Source of the DNA: an uncultured Prevotella sp.
GTDB taxonomy: Bacteria; Bacteroidota; Bacteroidia; Bacteroidales; Bacteroidaceae
NCBI GenBank assembly: GCA_900318855.1
Contig: ONMG01000217.1
Location: forward strand, 1-19,679
Length of the DNA stretch: 19,679 nt
Direction: 5' to 3'
In this document: piece by piece, positions 13,655 to 19,679 of the stretch
How positions within the stretch are numbered: position 1 is the stretch's first letter
Layout: every line of letters begins with the position of its first letter
Notes under the pieces: model-generated
Databases searched by the model: none
Told to the model about the DNA's origin: nothing
Seen by the model: the letters and a program-made list of their open reading frames with translations, nothing else
Program-made: the position numbers and the translations under genes

Positions 13655-16159
13655 CTATCTCTTGACTGACGTGTCATTCTTATCTCCATAACTGCTATTG
13701 GCATAGTTGCCATACGAGCCATAGGATCCATAAGAACCGTAGTTGCCATACTGACCGTAATGTCCGTAACTGCCATACTGGGCATAACGTCCGTACTTCC
13801 CGTAACGACCATAGCCATAGTAATAGCCATATTTCTTCTTCGACATGTCGATACCGTTGATGACAATGCTCATGTTAGGCAGCTTCTTTTCGGCAGCCAA
13901 AGCATTGATGAGACCGAAACTTGCCTTCGGCGTATAATCGGCACGGCACATATAGACCGTCGCATCTGCCACGCGGCCAATCTGCAATGTGTCGGTGACG
14001 AGGCCTACAGGAGCTGTATCGATGAAAACGTAGTCATAGTGCTTCTTGAGTTCATCGATAACCACCTCAAGCGACTTGCGCGAAATCAACTCCGCGGGGT
14101 TAGGTGGAATAGGACCGGCCATAAGCACATCCAAATTGTTATTAACTCCGGAAGGCAAAATCTGAGCCTGCACATCAGTCCAAGTAGGATTATCCTTTAC
14201 AAGAAGCGGGGTGATGCCATGATGATGATCATCGATTTCGAAGAGCTCAGCCAAACGAGGCTTACGGATATCGAGACCAACCAGGATGCACTTCTTATCG
14301 AGCAGTGCGAAACTCATTGCCAAGTTGGCTGCATTGAAGGTCTTACCTTCGCCTGCCGACGAGGAGGTGAACATGATAACCTTTTGGTTATCCTTGAGCA
14401 TGAACTGCAAATTCGTACGCATCGAACGGAAGATTTCCTCCATCTGGTTATTCTTATTTGCATGCACCACGATGTCTGCCTTGGTCTTAGCAGTATCACT
14501 GGCCACAGCAACGTCGGCCAGAATCGGGAGGTCAGTGAGGCGGGCCACATCGGCATGACCTTCTATCTTATAACGGAAGAATCTCATTAGGACGATAATC
14601 AACGTGGGTATGCCCAGTCCAAGGATTAAAGCCACAAGCATGATGATAGAGCTCCGAGGTGCCACCTGACCGGCAAAGACGGGCTCGTCGATGAGCTTAC
14701 CTTTATCGGCGGTTGCTGCCAGTTCGATGGAGTTCTCTTCACGCTTCTGAAGCAGCATCAGGTAAAGACCTGACTTGACGTCCTGCTGACGTCCAATCTG
14801 AGTGAGGATGCGCTCCTGCTCCGGAGTTGCTCCCACCTCACCCTGGTACTTGCCATATTGCGAGGCCACGGCATTGCGCTGAATCTTCATATTCTGCGTC
14901 ACCTGGTTCAAAGCACGCTGAATGCTGTTGTTCAACTCATCGAGCTGGGCAGTGAGAGGAACGACAGCCGGTGAATTCTCGGAAGCACTGCGCAACAAGC
15001 GGCTTCTCTGCAAAGCGAGGTCATTGTACTGGTTGATGAGCGCATTCACACTCGGGTCCTCAATACCGACATTGGCAGGCAAGGTGTGATACTTCTCTCC
15101 CGTTCTCATGTTCTCTCTGACGCTGCTGACAAGAGCCACCTGCGTGTTGGCCTCGGCAAGTTTCTGACTGAACTGATCGGCATTGTTGACAGCCTGGCCG
15201 GCATTGAGCTTAAGCTCCACCATGTTGTTGCGACGCTTGTAGGCCTCGAGCTGTCCCTCGGTATTACCGAGCTCACTGTTGATTTTCTCGAGACGTCCGT
15301 TGATGAACTCCTCGGTGTTCAGAGCAATCTGGTTCTTATCGGCATTGGCCTGACGGTTGTAGCAGACTACCAATTGCTTCAGATAGTCGACAGCCCGCTG
15401 CGGAATCTCATCGCGGATGAGCAGCTGTGCTATCGTGGTGGTCTTAGAGGTCTGGCCGACAGTCAGTGAGCCTACGTACTTATTGGCCATATTCGACGGG
15501 GAAACGATGAAGGCTTTCTCCGTCTGTCCCTGAGCCATCATCACGCCATCGGCTGCCGAGAGGGTCACCTCGCCCACCTTCAGGATAATGGATACAGGGA
15601 GCGAGCTGACATTACGGAGAAACGACACCTCACCATCACTCGTATCATATTTGCCTTCAACATAATATCCATTCTCCTGCCGGGTGATGCTCATGGCAAT
15701 CCGGCCAGGTAGCTTGTCGAGATGGGCGGGGTCGACATCCACATTGACCGGCTGGTTCCGATAGAGCAGATGGTCCTTCACCCTACCCTTCCCCGAGTAG
15801 GTGACATAGAGCTTCAGATCTCTCACAGCCTGCTCGGCAAGCGAATGCGACTGGAGAATCTCCATTTCATTGTCAATACCGTTGGAATTGCTGATGATGC
15901 CCAGATTGTTATTGTTCGCAAGGCTGTTGCCCCGTTTGTTGTTGTTATCGTCATCCTTAATCAGCAATTTTGCCGATGCCTGATAGATAGGGGTAGTGTA
16001 TCTCAGGTAGATAGCACCGAGCCCCAAACAAATAATGAGCGACAGCACAAACCACTTCCAGTTCAGGATAATGGCAGTGTAGATAGTCTGAAAGTCGACC
16101 CCCGACTTATTCTCATTATCCAAGCTCCTCTCTTGTTCAGTGATACTAAGATCTTCCAT
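13655..16159 (-). CDS. Wzc-like polysaccharide co-polymerase and tyrosine autokinase (BY-kinase)
   Basis: The 834-residue product combines chain-length control with an autophosphorylating tyrosine kinase for capsule or exopolysaccharide assembly in the inner membrane. Order: cytoplasmic N-terminus, TM1 (about 34-53), a long periplasmic Wzz/GNVR region with coiled-coil potential (about 54-500), TM2 (about 502-527), and the cytoplasmic BY-kinase domain. The kinase has Walker A SSSAGEGKT (599-607, K606), a Walker A' element ILVGLDIRKPRL, and Walker B FIDTAP with D714. The tail from Y777 to Y824 holds 18 tyrosines in 48 residues, mostly in a YGx period, the expected autophosphorylation cluster. 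Codons within the tail vary, so protein-level selection maintains it. The gene starts 26 bp after rmlA in the same operon. No Wza-type exporter or tyrosine phosphatase gene is seen here. Confidence 0.95.
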   Translation of the reverse strand: MEDLSITEQERSLDNENKSGVDFQTIYTAIILNWKWFVLSLIICLGLGAIYLRYTTPIYQASAKLLIKDDDNNNKRGNSLANNNNLGIISNSNGIDNEMEILQSHSLAEQAVRDLKLYVTYSGKGRVKDHLLYRNQPVNVDVDPAHLDKLPGRIAMSITRQENGYYVEGKYDTSDGEVSFLRNVSSLPVSIILKVGEVTLSAADGVMMAQGQTEKAFIVSPSNMANKYVGSLTVGQTSKTTTIAQLLIRDEIPQRAVDYLKQLVVCYNRQANADKNQIALNTEEFINGRLEKINSELGNTEGQLEAYKRRNNMVELKLNAGQAVNNADQFSQKLAEANTQVALVSSVRENMRTGEKYHTLPANVGIEDPSVNALINQYNDLALQRSRLLRSASENSPAVVPLTAQLDELNNSIQRALNQVTQNMKIQRNAVASQYGKYQGEVGATPEQERILTQIGRQQDVKSGLYLMLLQKREENSIELAATADKGKLIDEPVFAGQVAPRSSIIMLVALILGLGIPTLIIVLMRFFRYKIEGHADVARLTDLPILADVAVASDTAKTKADIVVHANKNNQMEEIFRSMRTNLQFMLKDNQKVIMFTSSSAGEGKTFNAANLAMSFALLDKKCILVGLDIRKPRLAELFEIDDHHHGITPLLVKDNPTWTDVQAQILPSGVNNNLDVLMAGPIPPNPAELISRKSLEVVIDELKKHYDYVFIDTAPVGLVTDTLQIGRVADATVYMCRADYTPKASFGLINALAAEKKLPNMSIVINGIDMSKKKYGYYYGYGRYGKYGRYAQYGSYGHYGQYGNYGSYGSYGSYGNYANSSYGDKNDTSVKR

Positions 16160-16185
16160 TATTTCAAATATTACATTATTTCACT

Positions 16186-17067
16186 TCAAGCTTCCTTCGT
16201 CACCAGCGAGAGCAAATACTGCCCGTAACCGTTCTTGACCATTGGCTTTGCATCCTCGGCCAGTTTCTCTGCCGATATCCAGCCTTTCTTGAAGGCTATT
16301 TCCTCAAGGCAAGCCACCTTCAGCCCCTGCCGCTTCTCTATGCACTCAATGAAAGTACTGGCCTCAGCAAGGCTGTCATGCGTACCCGTATCCAGCCATG
16401 CGAACCCACGTTGGAGCGGAAGCACCTTGAGTAGTCCACGCGTAAGATACTCCTGGTTGACCGAGGTTATCTCAAGCTCGCCACGAGGACTGGGTTTGAT
16501 ATTCTTCGCTATATCAACAACACTGTTGGGATAGAAATAAAGACCTACCACGGCGTAGTTGCTCTTCGGGTGCAGAGGCTTCTCTTCAATGCTCAGACAA
16601 TTGCCATTACTGTCGAACTCCGCCACCCCATAGCGCTCGGGGTCGTTCACTCTGTAACCGAACACCGTAGCCTTGCCATCATGCTCGGCATTGAAGACAC
16701 TCTGACTGAGCAGGCCACTGAATCCGGCTCCATAGAAGAGATTGTCGCCCAGCACAAGGCATACGGAGTCTTTGCCGATGAACTGTTCTCCGATGATGAA
16801 GGCCTGAGCCAACCCGTCGGGACTGGGTTGCTCGGCATACTCCAAATGGAGTCCGAAATCACTACCGTCGCCCAACAACCGCTTGAATCCGGGAAGATCG
16901 TACGGAGTCGAGATAACAAGAATGTCACGAATGCCGGCAAGCATGAGGGTGGAGATGGGATAATAAATCATGGGCTTATCGAAGATGGGGATAAGCTGCT
17001 TACTGATACCCTTGGTGATGGGATAGAGCCGTGTACCCGACCCTCCTGCCAATACAATTCCTTTCAT
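16186..17067 (-). CDS. rmlA: Glucose-1-phosphate thymidylyltransferase
   Basis: RmlA (RfbA) makes dTDP-glucose from dTTP and glucose 1-phosphate, the entry step to dTDP-rhamnose and other dTDP-sugars. The 293-residue length is standard. Visible are the nucleotide loop LAGGSGTRLYP (6-16) and SKQLIPIFDKPMIYYP (22-37), the metal-binding VLGDNLFYG (105-113; D108), the SIEEKP segment (159-164; E162, K163), and LDTGTHDSL (225-233; D226). It is 37 bp after the phosphotransferase gene and 26 bp before the BY-kinase gene. The rmlB, rmlC and rmlD genes that usually complete the pathway are not in the window, so they must lie elsewhere. Confidence 0.96.
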   Translation of the reverse strand: MKGIVLAGGSGTRLYPITKGISKQLIPIFDKPMIYYPISTLMLAGIRDILVISTPYDLPGFKRLLGDGSDFGLHLEYAEQPSPDGLAQAFIIGEQFIGKDSVCLVLGDNLFYGAGFSGLLSQSVFNAEHDGKATVFGYRVNDPERYGVAEFDSNGNCLSIEEKPLHPKSNYAVVGLYFYPNSVVDIAKNIKPSPRGELEITSVNQEYLTRGLLKVLPLQRGFAWLDTGTHDSLAEASTFIECIEKRQGLKVACLEEIAFKKGWISAEKLAEDAKPMVKNGYGQYLLSLVTKEA

Positions 17068-17104
17068 TGCTAACTAAAGTATTATGTCCTATACCTTATT
17101 ATAT

Positions 17105-18547
17105 TTAATACGCGTTCTTGTCGTGCCTGAACACCGAGACAACAGTATTGAAAATGATCTTGATGTCAAGCCAGAAAGTCCAGTTTTCGATATACCATAT
17201 GTCGAGCTTCACCCGCTCTTCCATCTGCCATAGTTCATGGGTCTCCCCCCGATAGCCCGTCGTCTGGGCCAACCCTGTGATACCTGGCTTGCAGAAGTGG
17301 CGCACCATGTACTTGTCAATGAGCTGACCGTACATCTCTGTGTGATGGAGCATGTGTGGACGGGGGCCCACCACGCTCATGTCGCCTTTGAGCACATTAA
17401 AGAACTGAGGGAGCTCATCGATGTCCGTGCGCCGCATGAAGTCGCCAAAAGGAAACTTCCTAGGATCGTGCTCTGTTGCCTGAACCGTATCGGCATCCTT
17501 GTTGACGTGCATGGAACGAAACTTATAGCACATGAAGGTGTGGCCGTTATATCCCGTGCGGGCCTGCTTAAAGAATATCGGTCCTGGCGATTGGCGCTTT
17601 ATGAGGAAAGCTATGATGGGGATGAAGGGCAACAGGCACAAGCACACAACCAAGCTGAACGCGAAATCAAACGAACGCTTGAGAAGTTTGTTGAATGGAT
17701 AGGACAAGGGCTCACGATGATTCGTGAACACCAGGTAATTATCCATTCGGAATGACCTTAGCCTAATACTGTCGCCACTGAAGAGCACGGGCAGATAGAA
17801 GAACCGAATGATGTGATGGTCGCAACATCTCATGATGGACTCCACCAAGGAGCGATCCTTATCTGGCAGACAGCAGAACACTTCGTCAATCTTGTCCAAG
17901 AACTGTGGCTCGCCGGTGAAGGATTTCTCACGGGAACCCTCTTTCAGAAAATCGTCAATGCTGCCGAGCCGGACCAAGTGCTCCGGAATTCCGTCAAAGG
18001 TTCCGTCGGAATAATAGCCTTGCACAAGATAACCCGTAGAGGAGTCCGAAAGCTGCCGATGATAGAACTTTATCAATAACGGGTCGTTACCCAATAGCAA
18101 GACGCTGCGCGTGTTATGGCCCGTGCTGCGCAATCCATGAATGAGGCGAAACTCCGCATACCTCGCCAGCATGAGCACTAAATAAAAGGCAGCGGCAAAA
18201 AAGAACAAGAAGATAAAGAGATTGCCCGAGCCGCTAATCATACGAAGCAGGACAAACATTGCCACCGACTGCACCAGAACCAGCTTGGCCACATTGAGCA
18301 TCAGCTTTTGAAAACGAACATGCCTGAAATGCACTATCGTGGGGTAGACCTGCTGGGCTATCAGCATAGAGAAGTTGGCCACGATGAATACCGTGGGACG
18401 AGAATGGAAGAATACTTCGGGAAGGAAGGTCTTCCAGCTCTCTGGAGCATAGAAAATAACTACATAGAGGAAGATATTGAGCAAGACAAAATCGCCCAAA
18501 GCCACTATTCCCTGAATGAGATCGCTGCCGTTCCTATACTTCTTCAT
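17105..18547 (-). CDS. Polyprenyl glycosylphosphotransferase (exopolysaccharide initiation)
   Basis: This enzyme transfers a sugar 1-phosphate from a nucleotide sugar to undecaprenyl phosphate, the first step of exopolysaccharide or capsule repeat-unit assembly. The frame extends to 18619, but a -7 promoter box lies at 18591-18598, inside that extension; ATG 18547 is the first start after it and gives 480 residues beginning MKKYRNGSDL. The N-terminal half has about four membrane helices, followed by a Rossmann-like region (RSVLLLGNDP). The C-terminal catalytic domain (about 285-480) starts with LLKRSFDF and a further membrane segment. It contains PGPIFFKQARTGYNG, KFRSM, RRTDIDELPQFFNVLKGDMSVVGPRPH with the catalytic D377-E378 pair, and KPGITGLAQ. 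It is the first gene of the operon with rmlA and the BY-kinase gene. Confidence 0.94.
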   Translation of the reverse strand: MKKYRNGSDLIQGIVALGDFVLLNIFLYVVIFYAPESWKTFLPEVFFHSRPTVFIVANFSMLIAQQVYPTIVHFRHVRFQKLMLNVAKLVLVQSVAMFVLLRMISGSGNLFIFLFFFAAAFYLVLMLARYAEFRLIHGLRSTGHNTRSVLLLGNDPLLIKFYHRQLSDSSTGYLVQGYYSDGTFDGIPEHLVRLGSIDDFLKEGSREKSFTGEPQFLDKIDEVFCCLPDKDRSLVESIMRCCDHHIIRFFYLPVLFSGDSIRLRSFRMDNYLVFTNHREPLSYPFNKLLKRSFDFAFSLVVCLCLLPFIPIIAFLIKRQSPGPIFFKQARTGYNGHTFMCYKFRSMHVNKDADTVQATEHDPRKFPFGDFMRRTDIDELPQFFNVLKGDMSVVGPRPHMLHHTEMYGQLIDKYMVRHFCKPGITGLAQTTGYRGETHELWQMEERVKLDIWYIENWTFWLDIKIIFNTVVSVFRHDKNAY

Positions 18548-18590
18548 AACTGAAAGGACTCCATAGTCCGCTACTCCTCTTAAAACCCTG

Positions 18591-18598
18591 CAAAGGTA
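18591..18598 (-). promoter_or_regulatory. -7 element of the exopolysaccharide operon promoter
   Basis: On the minus strand TACCTTTG matches TAnnTTTG exactly as in the other promoters here. No good TTTG is found about 20 bp upstream, which suggests a weaker or activator-dependent promoter. It decides the start of the phosphotransferase gene at 18547. Confidence 0.65.
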
Positions 18599-18650
18599 CA
18601 CATTTAGAATGATATTCACCCCATCTTAAAGCAAAAATCTTCGTTTTTCC

Positions 18651-18681
18651 TTTGCACTTAATTCTATTTGGGTTACCTTTG
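18651..18681 (+). promoter_or_regulatory. Promoter of the unknown gene at 18734
   Basis: TTTG (18651-18654) and TACCTTTG (18674-18681) are 19 bp apart. An A/T-rich dyad AAAAATCTTCGTTTTT (18633-18648) lies just upstream. The leader to ATG 18734 is about 45 nt. Confidence 0.78.
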
Positions 18682-18733
18682 CATTCGCAATGAAATAAAC
18701 AAAGAAACAACAAGACAATAATTACAGACAATA

Positions 18734-19369
18734 ATGGGAATATTCGCTAAGCTATTCGGTCAATCGAACAAGGAAGAAAAAGTAGGGGGAATGCAGGACT
18801 ACATGTCGCTTGTGCGTGTTTACTTCCAGGCTTCTCTGGCTGCAAACATGGGCATCAGCAATCTGAGTATGCTCCCCGACCTGCGCACTTTCAAGGTGAT
18901 GATGCACGTGCCGACAATGAACAACAAGCTGGGCATCGGTGAAAAAAGCTATTGCAAGAAGATGATGAAGGACTTCTATAATACCGATGACAGCTTCTTC
19001 AAGGAAATCGACCAAAGCATCCGCCGCAACTGTCATAAGATTCAGGATGTACAGCCCTTCCTCCTGCGCTTCCAGGGCTTCAGCCAGGAGCTGCTCATGC
19101 TCATGGGCAACCTGATGAAGTATAAGCTTCGCCTTCCCTCGTTCTTCAAGAAATCCCTTTACGTCATGACGGAGAAGACGGTCAACGACATCTTCGAGAA
19201 GAACAGCTACAAGGACCCAAGCGTTATGAAATCAGTGCTGGCAGTGCGCGAATACGACCGTCACCTCGGCTTCTCCCAGAAGTGGATTACTGACTTTGCC
19301 TTCCAAGTAATTACGCTTGCGAAGAAAGAACCCAAGCCCAACCAAGAAGACACTAAGGAGAAGGCTTAA
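18734..19369 (+). CDS. Conserved-looking cytoplasmic protein of unknown function
   Basis: I recognise no functional family in this 211-residue product, though its style matches proteins I recall as hypothetical in Bacteroides and Prevotella. It starts MGIFAKLFGQSNKEEK, a short amphipathic lead that could touch the membrane; there is no signal peptide or transmembrane helix. The body is mostly helical and basic: MQDYMSLVRVYFQASLAAN (20-38), KSYCKKMMKDFYNTDDSFFKEID, LLRFQGFSQELLMLMGNLMKYKL and WITDFAFQVITLAKK. The tail is charged and probably disordered (EPKPNQEDTKEKA). No enzyme motif or helix-turn-helix could be identified. It has its own consensus promoter, is divergent from the exopolysaccharide operon, and ends at a strong terminator, so it is a single-gene unit. 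Confidence 0.85.
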   Translation: MGIFAKLFGQSNKEEKVGGMQDYMSLVRVYFQASLAANMGISNLSMLPDLRTFKVMMHVPTMNNKLGIGEKSYCKKMMKDFYNTDDSFFKEIDQSIRRNCHKIQDVQPFLLRFQGFSQELLMLMGNLMKYKLRLPSFFKKSLYVMTEKTVNDIFEKNSYKDPSVMKSVLAVREYDRHLGFSQKWITDFAFQVITLAKKEPKPNQEDTKEKA

Positions 19370-19383
19370 GCAACTTCTGCGGT

Positions 19384-19426
19384 CAAGGGCGCCGGATGCA
19401 AGTGGGCATCCGGCGCCCTTGGCTTT
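19384..19426 (+). terminator. Strong rho-independent terminator after the unknown gene
   Basis: CAAGGGCGCCGGATGC (19384-19399) pairs perfectly over 16 bp with GCATCCGGCGCCCTTG (19406-19421), with a 6-nt loop AAGTGG, followed by GCTTTT. It begins 14 bp after the stop at 19369. Confidence 0.9.
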
Positions 19427-19679
19427 TGTGAGGGGTTCTTGCCGCCAAGTCCCAGTCTTTGCTGTAGTCCGTATCACAGCCTGAAAGTTTCAAGTCAAGG
19501 TATAAAATTTCAATTCTATTGTCGACACTCGCTATTGGCGGCCAGTTTTTCCGCAGCAAGATACCCCCGCCAACTGCCAGACTCAAGATCACCACATCCG
19601 GCCCTTCCGGCTCCCCAAAATCCAGTCTCCTCACTCCGTAAAATCGAGTGGACTGCCACTCCCGTCTCTCACCCCTGGG
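19427..19679. other. Unassigned right-edge stretch
   Basis: Past the terminator I see no recognisable gene. A minus-strand frame is open from the window edge to a stop at 19383-19385 (GTG at 19632-19634; peptide containing RRLDFGEPEGPDVVILSLAV), but its end would lie inside the left arm of the terminator hairpin. A plus-strand frame is also open to the edge. Neither shows a family motif. No tRNA, promoter consensus or repeat was found here. Confidence 0.4.

Noticed and set aside
888..18648. A shared 13-mer (AATCTTCGTTTTT) at 18636-18648 and, inverted, at 891-903, both near promoters
   Set aside because: A few 13-mer matches are expected by chance in 20 kb, and orientation and distance to the promoters differ.
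19383..19679. Partial minus-strand gene entering from the right edge
   Set aside because: Its stop lies inside a perfect terminator hairpin, no motif is recognised, and the plus strand is equally open; kept only as an unassigned stretch.

Overview
The window looks like chromosomal DNA of a gut- or oral-type Bacteroidales, most likely a Prevotella/Segatella relative. Eight promoter candidates were found, and most pair a TTTG (-33) with a TAnnTTTG (-7) element at 19-20 bp spacing, the arrangement used by the Bacteroidetes primary sigma factor. RecR, CstA, the ECF sigma factor, the tyrosine autokinase and the sugar-phosphotransferase all have a Bacteroidales character by recall; no database search was possible.

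Left edge (1-800): the C-terminal part of a group II intron reverse transcriptase/maturase on the minus strand. It is cut off at its 5' side exactly where a tandem array of five 22-bp units begins; each unit contains an almost perfect 16-bp palindrome. Next come a secreted GH27 alpha-galactosidase (+) and a convergent secreted SGNH/GDSL hydrolase (-) sharing a strong hairpin terminator (1007-3590), then two identical tandem tRNA-Asp(GTC) genes (3823-3995). The tRNA promoter is framed by a 10-bp inverted repeat.

Middle (4076-8953, all minus): a tightly packed chain of cstA, a small outer-membrane barrel gene, recR, a four-helix membrane protein gene, a GT2 glycosyltransferase gene and a GNAT acetyltransferase gene, with gaps or overlaps from 8 bp overlap to 46 bp gap. 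This puts a recombination-repair gene inside an envelope gene cluster. Divergent from cstA is a secreted GHL10/DigH-like glycoside hydrolase with an FN3 domain and a T9SS-like tail. It is followed by a 41-codon small gene directly in front of rpe.

Right part (11696-19369): two regulators, an ECF sigma factor (-) and a LuxR-type regulator (+) with a degenerate receiver domain, are divergently transcribed from separate promoters. Then comes a minus-strand exopolysaccharide operon: polyprenyl glycosylphosphotransferase, rmlA, a Wzc-like BY-kinase with an 18-tyrosine tail, and possibly a small HAD-fold protein behind a hairpin. The phosphotransferase would load the first sugar phosphate on undecaprenyl phosphate, RmlA supplies dTDP-glucose, and the kinase controls polymerisation and export. 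A conserved-looking protein of unknown function is transcribed divergently from this operon and ends at a textbook 16-bp hairpin terminator. The last 258 bp are unassigned.

No complete new defence or mobile system is visible. The items most worth following are the palindromic 22-bp array at the broken intron gene, the 41-aa small protein before rpe, the dyad around the tRNA-Asp promoter, and the unknown gene divergent from the exopolysaccharide operon.
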